Assembly: GCA_001768735.1 (NCBI GenBank)
Contig: MEMB01000004.1
Span: 1 to 64,000, forward strand
DNA from: Alphaproteobacteria bacterium GWF2_58_20
Lineage (GTDB): Bacteria; Pseudomonadota; Alphaproteobacteria; UBA1247
Direction of reading: 5' to 3'
Length of the DNA stretch: 64,000 bases
Position 1 is the first letter of the stretch; each line of letters opens with the position of its first letter. The notes under the pieces were generated by a model. The model made no database searches. It was not told the origin of the DNA and saw only the letters and a list, made by a program, of their open reading frames with translations. This document shows, piece after piece, positions 25,167 to 33,447 of this stretch. The translations under genes were made by a program, and so were the position numbers.

Positions 25167-27128
25167 TCAGGGCTTGATGGCGCAGGTATGCCATGTGCCG
25201 TTGGACAGCTGGGTTACGCCGCTGTCCATGCCAAGCACCATGGTGGGCACCGAGCGGTTTTCATAATTGCCCAACCCCAGCGCCCCCGTCGTTTCCCCTC
25301 GTCCCCAGCAATAAAGGGTTGTATCCTTGATGGCGCAATTGTGGTGGTCGCCCGCCGACACCGCCGTTACGCCGCTGTCCATGTCCACCACCGGAACCGG
25401 CGATGTCCGGTTGATGATCGTGCCATCGCCAAGCAGGCCATACTGGTTGTAGCCCCAGCAGTACAGCGCGCCAGACTTGATGGCGCAGCCGTTCAGGAGA
25501 CCTGTCGAGATCGACGTCACCCCGCTCCCCATATTGAGCACCGCCACCGGCACATGGCTGTCCGATGTACCACCATTTCCGAGCGCCCCGCCGTAACCGC
25601 GGCCCCAGCAATAAGCCGCGCCCGACCGAACGGCACAGGTATCTTGTATTCCAACCATCACTGCCGTTACACCACTGTCCATGCCCACCACTGGGGTCGG
25701 CGTGGAACGGTTAATGAGTGAATTGTCTCCCAGCTTGCCGAAGCTGTTTTCTCCCCAGCAATACAGCGCCCCCGACTTGATGGCACAGGAATGGTAATAT
25801 CCAATGGAAAGCACCGACACCCCGCCCCCGGCAAGGTCTCCCTGCACCTCAACCGGAAGGAGGCTGTTAATATTGGTACCATCCCCCAGCTGGCCATAAG
25901 CGTTTCCGCCCCAGCAATACAGAACCCCGGACTTGATCGCACATGTATGCGTAAACCCTGCATTCACAGCCGTCACGTCACTGTCCATGTCCACAACGGA
26001 TACTGGTGGAATACTGTCCGTTGTGGCATTGTTGCCCAGCTGCCCTTGGTGATTGCGGCCCCAGCACGAAACCGCCCCGTTTTTCAGGGCACAGGTATGG
26101 TCATATCCGCCTGCGGCCAGGTCCACCCCAAGCCCCATGGCGGACACCGCCACAGCAACGGTATTGTTGTCGCCATATACATGCCCCACTTTGCCATAAG
26201 CAAAATGTCCCCAGCAGTAAAGGTCACTGGGACCAAACCCGTTTGCAGAGCCTGACAGGCCGGCAGACACCTCTCCGCCCGCATCGGCAGATACCGTCAG
26301 CATTCCCGTGTAAGACCCCACATCCGCATCTGCCGTTGGCTGAACCTCAATAACGCAGGAACCGCCCCCTGCCAGAGGTGCCGTACATCCATTTGACGCC
26401 ATGGAAAAATGCGTTCCCGACAGGTTGATGGTCAAATCCGTTGTGGTTTCACAGCCATCGCAGTTGCGCACCGTAAACGGAACCACATCCCCATACAGCA
26501 CAAGGCCGACCGACATTCCCGCTGCGGCAATGTCCATCCCGGCTGCGCTGGCGGGATCCATGGAAAGGACGGCCACCGGCAACCCACCGCCACCTGCAAA
26601 CCCGCTCGCCACGCCCGCAACCGCCATGGACGCGGTCCCGGCCGTGGTTGCGCTGACGCGCAGTGTGCCGTCATAGCTGCCATTCCGGTCGGCACGGGGA
26701 TAAAGAACAATATCGCAGGTAGCCGCCGCATCCAGCGATGCAGCGCAGGTGGTCAGAACCAGATCTGTCACAAAATTGGCGCCCGCATCGTTTTCAACCT
26801 GGAAGACAATGCTTCCAGACGCCACCGTTCCCGTATTTGTCACCTCAAAGGTAACGGAGCTTCCGTCTGTCCAGACACCATCAGCAGCTCCCAGACCGTT
26901 GACATCCATGGCCAGGGGATCGCTGCCACCGGCACTGATGGCAAGGGTTGCAGCCCCTTCCTCATCTTCATTGTGGGATGCCACCCAATGGGAACAGGAG
27001 GCATCATCCATCATGTTGCAGATGTTTTTCCGGATGCGGTACTTTTGCTGTGCAAGCCCCTCCGCCCCGGCACCGACGGAAACCAGTGCAACCATACCAA
27101 AAACCAGCAGCCATTTCATGCAACGCAT
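25167..27128 (-). CDS. Secreted RCC1-repeat protein with choice-of-anchor-like N-terminal domains
   Basis: The protein has 653 residues from the ATG at 27128 (GGAGG 5 nt upstream). The signal peptide is MKWLLVFGMVALVSVGAGA. Residues ~30-320 form two immunoglobulin-like domains of the choice-of-anchor/ASPM-SPD-2-Hydin type (VTFEVTNTGTVASGSIVFQV and VPFTVRNCDGCETTTDLTI), Asp/Gly/Cys-rich. Residues ~325-653 hold seven RCC1-type blades, each with an H-x-C-A-I-K start and a YCWG strand (CWG occurs seven times), so a closed seven-blade propeller is expected. Two Cys per blade suggest disulfides. Likely a surface or secreted adhesin-type protein. An AT-rich stretch at 27196-27215 gives a TATAAT -10 (27199-27204) for it, with a weak -35. 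Confidence 0.85.
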   Translation of the reverse strand: MRCMKWLLVFGMVALVSVGAGAEGLAQQKYRIRKNICNMMDDASCSHWVASHNEDEEGAATLAISAGGSDPLAMDVNGLGAADGVWTDGSSVTFEVTNTGTVASGSIVFQVENDAGANFVTDLVLTTCAASLDAAATCDIVLYPRADRNGSYDGTLRVSATTAGTASMAVAGVASGFAGGGGLPVAVLSMDPASAAGMDIAAAGMSVGLVLYGDVVPFTVRNCDGCETTTDLTINLSGTHFSMASNGCTAPLAGGGSCVIEVQPTADADVGSYTGMLTVSADAGGEVSAGLSGSANGFGPSDLYCWGHFAYGKVGHVYGDNNTVAVAVSAMGLGVDLAAGGYDHTCALKNGAVSCWGRNHQGQLGNNATTDSIPPVSVVDMDSDVTAVNAGFTHTCAIKSGVLYCWGGNAYGQLGDGTNINSLLPVEVQGDLAGGGVSVLSIGYYHSCAIKSGALYCWGENSFGKLGDNSLINRSTPTPVVGMDSGVTAVMVGIQDTCAVRSGAAYCWGRGYGGALGNGGTSDSHVPVAVLNMGSGVTSISTGLLNGCAIKSGALYCWGYNQYGLLGDGTIINRTSPVPVVDMDSGVTAVSAGDHHNCAIKDTTLYCWGRGETTGALGLGNYENRSVPTMVLGMDSGVTQLSNGTWHTCAIKP

Positions 27129-27272
27129 CCGATCCTCCAGCCCATACCCTTCCCGGCAACCAAAACCGGAACAAAACCATGATAAGATAAACAAACGAAT
27201 TATAATATAAAAAAAGAGGGGCACGCTTTCCAGCCTCCTTGCAGGATCCTCTTCCCACCCCGTTGTCCATAC

Positions 27273-27301
27273 TTGCGCACGGCTTGCAAATCCTCTACAT
27301 A
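27273..27301 (+). promoter_or_regulatory. Promoter of the M16 array, apparently giving a leaderless mRNA
   Basis: TTGCGC (27273-27278), a 17-bp spacer and TACATA (27296-27301). The ATG of the first M16 gene begins at 27309, 7-8 nt after the -10, which is where transcription should start. No ribosome site precedes this ATG (only a C-run). Together these suggest a leaderless transcript. Confidence 0.45.
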
Positions 27302-27308
27302 CGCCCCC

Positions 27309-28580
27309 ATGGAAAACCGGGATATCAATATTACCACTCTGGCCAATGGCATGCGCGTTGTCACCGACCGCACGCCGTGGGTTGAAACTGCTTCTGTCGG
27401 CATCTGGGTTGGCGCGGGCGCGCGCGACGAGGAGAAGGGGGCCAGCGGCATCGCCCATTTCCTTGAACACATGGCCTTCAAGGGCACCACCACCCGTTCA
27501 GCCCGGGACATCGCCCACGAGATCGAGGCGGTGGGTGGCCACCTCAACGCCTATACCTCGCGCGAAAGCACAGCCTATTACGCCCGCATCCTGAAAGAGC
27601 ATGTTCCGCTGGCCATGGACATCCTGTCCGACATCCTGCGCAACTCCACCTTTGCCGAAGAGGAACTGGCCAAGGAACGGACGGTGGTGCTGCAGGAAAT
27701 CGGCATGACCGAGGACACACCGGACGATATCGTGTTTGACCTGTTTCAGGAAACCGCCTATCCCGACCAGCGTCTGGGACGACCGGTTCTGGGCACGACA
27801 GAATCCGTTTCCCGCCTCACCCGTGACGACCTCACCGGTTTCATCCGCCAGCATTACCATCCCGGCCGCATGGTGGTTTCCGCCACCGGGAACCTCCGGC
27901 ACGAAGACATCTGCGCACTGGCGGAAAAGCATTTCGGCGACCTGCCCGCCGGTGATCCCGTCCCCGCCCATGAACCCGCTTGCTACAAAGGCGGCGACCT
28001 GCGCCAGGTGCGTGACCTCGAACAGGTACATGTCGTCCTCGGTTTCCGCGGCATCAGCGCCCACGACCCCGATTATTATGCCATGGCGGTTTTCGGTACC
28101 CTGCTGGGAGGCGGCATGTCCTCGCGCCTGTTTCAGGAGATGCGGGAAAAGCGCGGCCTTGTCTATTCCATCCACAGTTTTTCAGCCTCTTTCCGCGACG
28201 ACGGGCTTTTTGGCATCTACGCCGGTTGCACCCCCAGCCACGTTCCGGAAGTGCTGCCCGTCATCTGCGCCGAACTGGTGGCCGTTTCCAGCCAGGTAAC
28301 AGATGCGGAAATCGCTTCTGCCAAAGCACAGATCAAGGCCGCCTTCCTGATGGCCCTGGAAAGCACATCCTCCCGCTGCGAACAGCTGGGGCAGCAGATG
28401 CTGGTGTTCGGACGGCCTGTCCCCCTCACCGAAACCCTTGCGCGGATTGATGCGGTGGACAAGGACAAGATCCACGCCCTGGTGGCGCGCCTGCTGCAAA
28501 GCACGCCTACCCTCACCGCCATCGGCGATGTCTCGCACCTTGAAGCCTACGAGAACGTGCGCAAGCAACTCGCGCTTTAA
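27309..28580 (+). CDS. M16B zinc peptidase, complete active site (array gene 1)
   Basis: The protein has 423 residues and no signal peptide. The inverted zinc motif H50-F-L-E53-H54 (GIAHFLEHMAFKG) and the third ligand region VVLQEIGM are present in the N-terminal domain. The substrate-binding Arg/Tyr pair of the C-terminal domain is in EMREKRGLVYSIH. It therefore has everything needed to work alone or as a homodimer. The family cleaves short peptides in a closed chamber; bacterial substrates are largely unknown. It is the first of four M16 loci in tandem, followed by a 125-bp gap. The ATG at 27309 is used because the upstream in-frame TTG has no ribosome site and lies in the promoter. Confidence 0.92.
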   Translation: MENRDINITTLANGMRVVTDRTPWVETASVGIWVGAGARDEEKGASGIAHFLEHMAFKGTTTRSARDIAHEIEAVGGHLNAYTSRESTAYYARILKEHVPLAMDILSDILRNSTFAEEELAKERTVVLQEIGMTEDTPDDIVFDLFQETAYPDQRLGRPVLGTTESVSRLTRDDLTGFIRQHYHPGRMVVSATGNLRHEDICALAEKHFGDLPAGDPVPAHEPACYKGGDLRQVRDLEQVHVVLGFRGISAHDPDYYAMAVFGTLLGGGMSSRLFQEMREKRGLVYSIHSFSASFRDDGLFGIYAGCTPSHVPEVLPVICAELVAVSSQVTDAEIASAKAQIKAAFLMALESTSSRCEQLGQQMLVFGRPVPLTETLARIDAVDKDKIHALVARLLQSTPTLTAIGDVSHLEAYENVRKQLAL

Positions 28581-28705
28581 AAACAAGAAGAACAAGAAGC
28601 CTCCGCAAAAATGCCGGGTGGCCATGCGGTTTTTGCATACCTTGTGCGCAAACCCGCATGTTACGTTTCGGAATCCCGACCGTTCCCCAAACAAAGGATC
28701 GCAAC

Positions 28706-30040
28706 ATGACAAACGCCAAAGCCCCGCAGGTGACAACCCTCCCCAACGGCCTCAGGATCGTTGTGGACGAAAGGCCGGGAAGCGGTTTTGTCAACATGGG
28801 CCTCTACCTCATGTATGGCAACATGGATGATCCGCAGGGGCTTGAAGGACTTTCCTGCATGGTGGGCGACATGCTGATGTGGGGCTCGCCCAGCTACAGC
28901 CGCAAGAACATCCTGGATTTTTGCAAAAACGGCAACGAAATCTTCGTTGTCACGGAGACGGAACATACCCACTTCATGGCCACGGTCTTTCCGGAAAATC
29001 TCGAAAACGCCCTTTCCATTTTCACCAGCGTCATCCAGAACCCGCTCCTTCTGCAGGAAAGCCTGGCCTATGAAAAGCACATGGCCATGCAAAACATCAA
29101 ACGCAGCCGGGAAAATCCGAAAGCCGTCCTGGCTGGCCTGCTGAAAGCCATTGCCTTCAAGGATCAGTCCGTCGGCCGCACCGCCAGCGAGGAAAGCATC
29201 AGCCGCATTACGCGTGAACATCTTGCAGCGCAGCTTGAGGCGTTTTACGTTCCCTCCGCCATGGTCCTGGCCATCTCCGGCGATAAGGACAAGGAATCAG
29301 CCATTGCCCTGGCCACGAAGACCCTGGGCACGCTCCCAACCAAGGCGGCACCCGTCCGCACCGCCCCCATCTTTGTCGGCGGAGACAGCCGCCTTGCACA
29401 GGACCGCAGCCAGACGGGCATCCGCCTGGCCTTCCCCTCCCCCGGCATCAACGACAGCGACCGCCATGCGGCCATCATGCTGGGCCAGATCCTGGGCGGC
29501 AGCATGGACTCCCGCCTGTTCCTGGAAGTCCGGGAAAAGCGCGGCCTGGTTTATGGCATTTCCGCCAGCAACCTCGCCATGCAGCACGGCGGCCTGTTTG
29601 TGGTAGCCGCAGGCACCGGCGACGACGCCAAGGCGGAAAGCAAAAACATCGAGACCATGATTCCCGTCATCTGCCACGAACTTCTCGACACCACCCGCAA
29701 CATCACCCCGGAAGAACTGCAACGAGCCCAAAACAGCATCCGGATGAGTTTCGCGCAAGCCAATTGTTCCTCCGCGAGCATGTGCGCCTTCATGGGGACG
29801 ACAACCCTGCTTGCGGGCCAGCCTCGCGAACGCTCGGAATCCCTGCGCATTTACCAGACGGTAACCCCGGAGGACATCAATCGGGTGGCCCAGCGCATTT
29901 TCTCCGCCAAGCCTGCCTTTGCCGCCGTCGGCCCACTCGAAGGCCTTCCATCCTATGAGGAAATCCTGCGCCTGATGCAAAAGGAACCCCAAAAGAAAAC
30001 CCCGGACAGCCCGGCCCCTTCCATGGCCCCCCGTTCCTGA
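28706..30040 (+). CDS. M16B-family protein without zinc motif (array gene 2)
   Basis: The protein has 444 residues from the ATG at 28706 (aagga upstream). The fold is clearly M16: it opens LPNGLRIVVDERPG and carries EVREKRGLVYGIS with the Arg/Tyr substrate pair. The HxxEH zinc motif is missing: the aligned segment is LSCMVGDM, so the ligands are Cys, Gly and Asp. It cannot hydrolyse peptides alone. In known bacterial M16 heterodimers one subunit supplies zinc and the other the Arg/Tyr pair. This is the pattern of the latter kind, and the next gene has the former. A Pro/Lys-rich tail ends the protein. Confidence 0.9.
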   Translation: MTNAKAPQVTTLPNGLRIVVDERPGSGFVNMGLYLMYGNMDDPQGLEGLSCMVGDMLMWGSPSYSRKNILDFCKNGNEIFVVTETEHTHFMATVFPENLENALSIFTSVIQNPLLLQESLAYEKHMAMQNIKRSRENPKAVLAGLLKAIAFKDQSVGRTASEESISRITREHLAAQLEAFYVPSAMVLAISGDKDKESAIALATKTLGTLPTKAAPVRTAPIFVGGDSRLAQDRSQTGIRLAFPSPGINDSDRHAAIMLGQILGGSMDSRLFLEVREKRGLVYGISASNLAMQHGGLFVVAAGTGDDAKAESKNIETMIPVICHELLDTTRNITPEELQRAQNSIRMSFAQANCSSASMCAFMGTTTLLAGQPRERSESLRIYQTVTPEDINRVAQRIFSAKPAFAAVGPLEGLPSYEEILRLMQKEPQKKTPDSPAPSMAPRS

Positions 30041-30072
30041 TCCCGCACAGCCATTCCCGAGGAATTCCCATC

Positions 30073-30579
30073 ATGACAAAATCCACACCCTTCAAGACCG
30101 CCACCCTGAAAAACGGCTTCCGCATCGTGGTGGACGAGCGCCCGGGCATCGGGTTCGTGAAAACCGGCATCTGGGTCAAGTGCGGTTCCGTCGACGAGCA
30201 CCGCTCCATCGCCGGGATCTCCCATTTCATCGAACACATGGTGTTCAAGGGAACGGAAAACTTCTCGCAGGCCAACATCAAGGAAATCGAGAAGCAGGGC
30301 GGGGAGTCCAACGCCTACACCTCCTATGACATGACGGCCTACCATGCCACGGTGTTTCCGGAGCATTTCGCAAAGACCCTTGACCTGATTTCCGACATGG
30401 TGCTGTTCCCGACCCTCGCCCACGACATCGACCAGGAACGCGGCGCCGTGCTGCAGGAAATCAAGGAATACGCCGACAAGAGCAGCAGCGTCCTTATCAA
30501 CGCCATGATCAGGAATAGCTTCCGTGACCAGGCCATCAGCTGGCCCATCCTTGGCACACAGGAAACGGTGTCGGCATGA
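30073..30579 (+). pseudogene. M16B zinc peptidase, N-terminal piece of a split gene (array gene 3a)
   Basis: The piece has 168 residues and a good ribosome site (gaggaa). It contains the zinc motif (GISHFIEHMVFKG) and the third-ligand segment (AVLQEIKE), then stops at TGA 30577-30579 just before the conserved YHAAHYTP block. The next frame (-1) continues the protein exactly, with no missing residue compared with the other M16 genes. Restoring one A at 30576 would give one 435-residue gene. Either it is a one-base deletion (pseudogene or sequence error), a programmed -1 event, or two coupled polypeptides, since stop and start overlap as ATGA. Confidence 0.75.
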
Positions 30580-31379
30580 CATCCTCGACCCTCATCGCCT
30601 ACCACGCCGCCCATTACACGCCAAACAACATGGTTCTGGCCGTTTCCGGCGACGTCACGTTTGAAGAGGTGATGGCCCTCGCCACAAGGAAACTGGAAGA
30701 TGTTCCGGCTTTCGAGCAACGCCCCCGGCCGGTTTTCCGGCATACCGGCGGAGAAACCGTCCACCTCCCCTACAGCGGGGAAGACATGAAGGGCTGGATC
30801 TGTTTTCCCGGCATCTCCAGGAATGACCCGGATCACGCGGCCGTCAACATCATGAGCCATATCCTCAACCACCGGTTCAATGATGAAATCCAGGAAAACC
30901 GGAAAATCGCCTGCAGCACAACCGTTGGACACATGAACCACGCCGATGCCGATGGTTTCGTTGCCGGCACTTTTGGATCCCCGGAAACCATCGCGCAGGC
31001 CCTGCCCGTCCTCTTCCAGGAAATCCGGAACATCCAGAAAAGTGTCCGGCCTGAGGAAATTGCCCTGGCCCGGGACAGCCTGCGCATGGAATTTGTCCAG
31101 GGACTCGAAAAACCGGAGGACATGTGCATGGCCATCGGCAGCCACATGATTGTGTCCGGCACCATGTTTGACCCACAGGCCGAACTGAGGGCCAGCGCCA
31201 AGGTGACCGCACAGGATGTCCAGCGGGTGGCGCGCCGCATCTTCTCCGGCCTGCCCAGCATGACCTTCATGGGCGCGACCCTGCCCCTGCCCACCCCGCA
31301 GGAAATCCGCGCCATGGTGCGCACGCATCCCCAAAATCCCTGCGCCCTGCCTGCCCCCGGCCTCCGCCCCTGCATGTAA
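30576..31379 (+). pseudogene. M16B peptidase, C-terminal piece of the split gene (array gene 3b)
   Basis: The piece has 267 residues starting at the ATG at 30576, which overlaps the stop of the N-terminal piece. It holds the rest of the N-terminal domain (YHAAHYTPNNMVLAVSGD) and the whole C-terminal domain. The Arg/Tyr substrate pair is gone: the segment reads EIQENRKIACST where the paralogues have RxxxGLxY. With the N-terminal piece it would form a zinc-only subunit, complementary to array gene 2. There is no separate ribosome site, so translation would rely on coupling or frameshifting. Confidence 0.72.
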
Positions 31380-31401
31380 CCCCCGCCAAGGATACAGGAA
31401 C

Positions 31402-32736
31402 ATGACAACGCAGCCCAAGACCCTCACCCTTCCCAACGGCCTCACCATCGTGGTGGACGAACGCCCGGACGCCGGACGCGTCACCTGCGCCATCGGCATC
31501 CGCAGCGGCAGCGATCATGAACCCGCGGAACTCTGCGGCATTTCCCACTTGATTGAACACATGGTTTTCAAGGGATCCGCCAAATACACCCGGCAGGAGA
31601 TTGCCGCCATCGAGGATCTTGGCGGAGATACCGGAGCCTCGACCTGCGGGGATTGCACCCTTTACTCAAGCAACTGCTTCCCGGAAGATTTCCCCCATGT
31701 TTTCGACATCCTGTCCGACATGGTCTTGCACCCCACATTTCCCGAGAATGAATTCTCCAAGGAACGCAAGGTTATCCTGGGAGAAATCGGGGAAAGCGAG
31801 GACGATCCGGACGACACAGCCACCGTCCTGACCCTCCGGCACATTTTCCAGGATTCCCCTGCGGGGAGGCCCACCCTCGGTTTCCGGAAAACCCTTAGAA
31901 AAATGACTCCGGACATTCTCAGGGCCTACCATGCCAGCCACTACACGGCCAGCAACATGGTGGTTTCTGTCTGTGGCAACATCACCGTGGAAAACGTCAG
32001 AAACCTTGTCCAAAACAAAATGCAAAACCTGCCGGCAGGACAGGAGAACACCTGCCCGCCTCCCAGCTATACCCCCGTCGATGTCCGGATCAATGCCAAA
32101 TTGAGCCAGACGCAAATCCGTCTGGCTTTTCCGGGAATCCGGAAAACCGATCCGGATTATCCCGCAGCCATCACGCTACAGAACATCCTGAGTGGCGGAA
32201 TTTCCTCCCGCCTGCATGAATGCGTACGCGAACGGAACGGACTCGCCTATTCCATTGCTTGCTCGCACGAGCTCATTGCCGGCGAAGGCGTCTTCATGGT
32301 CTTCACTTCCACCGGTATTGGCCAGGCCGGCGCCATGACCGAAACCCTTTGCAAAGCCCTCGTTGAGGCAACCCGGACCGTCTCACAGGGAGAAATCCGC
32401 AAAACGGTCGCGAGCATCCGCATGGGACTTGTCATGGAAATGGAGGGCATGGGTGGCCTGGATACATGCCATGCAGAGGACGTCCTTGCCAAACGCCACC
32501 TCGGCACATCCATGGATACCCTGGAAAAATACAAGACCGTGACACCGGAAGACGTGATGCGGGTAGCCAAGCGGATTTTCTCTGCCAAGCCATCGCTCGT
32601 GGCCTACGGCCCCCTCAAGGGCCTTCCCGGCATGCCGGAGATCGAAGAGATGCTGCGGGGCAAAGCGCCAAAACCGCAGGCCGCGCGCAAAAAGCGCCCG
32701 CCGGCCCCGGCGCCCAAGCCGCCCGGAACCCCCTGA
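31402..32736 (+). CDS. M16B zinc peptidase, complete active site (array gene 4)
   Basis: The protein has 444 residues from the ATG at 31402 (aggaac upstream). The zinc motif is GISHLIEHMVFKG, the third-ligand region KVILGEIGES, and the substrate pair in CVRERNGLAYSI. The region after the zinc motif has four cysteines (CGDC and SSNCF among them), unlike the other copies. The C-terminal tail is Pro/Lys-rich (RKKRPPAPAPKPP). No signal peptide. It ends the array and is followed by a strong terminator. Divergence between the copies is large, so the duplications are old. Confidence 0.9.
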   Translation: MTTQPKTLTLPNGLTIVVDERPDAGRVTCAIGIRSGSDHEPAELCGISHLIEHMVFKGSAKYTRQEIAAIEDLGGDTGASTCGDCTLYSSNCFPEDFPHVFDILSDMVLHPTFPENEFSKERKVILGEIGESEDDPDDTATVLTLRHIFQDSPAGRPTLGFRKTLRKMTPDILRAYHASHYTASNMVVSVCGNITVENVRNLVQNKMQNLPAGQENTCPPPSYTPVDVRINAKLSQTQIRLAFPGIRKTDPDYPAAITLQNILSGGISSRLHECVRERNGLAYSIACSHELIAGEGVFMVFTSTGIGQAGAMTETLCKALVEATRTVSQGEIRKTVASIRMGLVMEMEGMGGLDTCHAEDVLAKRHLGTSMDTLEKYKTVTPEDVMRVAKRIFSAKPSLVAYGPLKGLPGMPEIEEMLRGKAPKPQAARKKRPPAPAPKPPGTP

Positions 32737-32753
32737 GCCGCACACAAAACGCG

Positions 32754-32782
32754 AAAACGCCCGCAGCGATGCGGGCGTTTTT
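32754..32782. terminator. Intrinsic terminator at the end of the M16 array
   Basis: AAAACGCCCGC, loop, GCGGGCGTTTTT. The stem has A4 before and T5 after, so it can work in both directions between the M16 array and yqgE, which are convergent. Confidence 0.9.
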
Positions 32783-32835
32783 CATGAAAAGCTTGGCAAG
32801 ATGTTCTGGCAGGACCCCGAAGGCCCCAAAAAGCG

Positions 32836-33411
32836 TCAGGCGTGCCCGGATTCCGCCGACAGGGACGGCAGGTCAATCCCCATCTTCTGCAGTGCCCTTT
32901 CCCACTTGATGGCCACTTCCACATCAAAAATGAGTTCCGGCGAAGCGGGCGCGCTGATCCATGAATTGGCCTGCATTTCCTCCTCGAGCTGGCCCGGGGT
33001 CCAACCTGCATACCCCAGCAGCAGCATATGCTTCCTGGGCCCCTCCCCCTTGGCAATGGCCTGCAGGATGTCCAGCGTGCCTGTCAGGGCAATGCCGTCC
33101 TCAATCACCATGCTGCCTTCCTGGAGAAAATCGGTTGTATGCAAGACAAAACCGCGACCGGCTTCCATCGGGCCGCCGAAATGCACCTTTTGGTCTTCCT
33201 TCGGTTGAATCGTCTTGATTCCCACCTGGTCCAGAAGATCCGAAAACATGACCGACCCAAAAATCCGGTTGATGACAAGACCCATGGCTCCATGTTCATT
33301 ATGGGAACAGATGTAAATGACCGAGCGGATAAAGCGCGGATCCACCATGGCAGGCATGGCCAGGAGAACATGCCCTTTAAGGTATTGCTTCTCGAGTGTG
33401 TTCTGGCCCAT
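32836..33411 (-). CDS. yqgE: YqgE/AlgH family protein
   Basis: The protein has 191 residues from the ATG at 33411 (ggaggaat upstream). It begins with the typical YLKGHVLLAMPAMVDPRF, then GAMGLVINR and VHFGGPMEAGRGFVLH, and ends with the ILFDVEVAIKWERAL type helix. The family is widespread and its biochemical role is not settled. It is divergent from the dsbD-like gene, with only 36 bp between start codons. Confidence 0.93.
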   Translation of the reverse strand: MGQNTLEKQYLKGHVLLAMPAMVDPRFIRSVIYICSHNEHGAMGLVINRIFGSVMFSDLLDQVGIKTIQPKEDQKVHFGGPMEAGRGFVLHTTDFLQEGSMVIEDGIALTGTLDILQAIAKGEGPRKHMLLLGYAGWTPGQLEEEMQANSWISAPASPELIFDVEVAIKWERALQKMGIDLPSLSAESGHA

Positions 33412-33447
33412 TATTCCTCCCCGATGAAACCATTGTAAGTCATTCTG

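Noticed and set aside
25167..26220. CRISPR or DNA tandem repeat within the RCC1 gene
   Set aside because: The periodic similarity is at protein level. Nucleotide copies diverge and the spacing follows the blades of the propeller.
30573..30582. Selenocysteine or stop read-through at the M16 gene 3 TGA
   Set aside because: Read-through in the same frame gives unrelated sequence. The homologous continuation is in the -1 frame.
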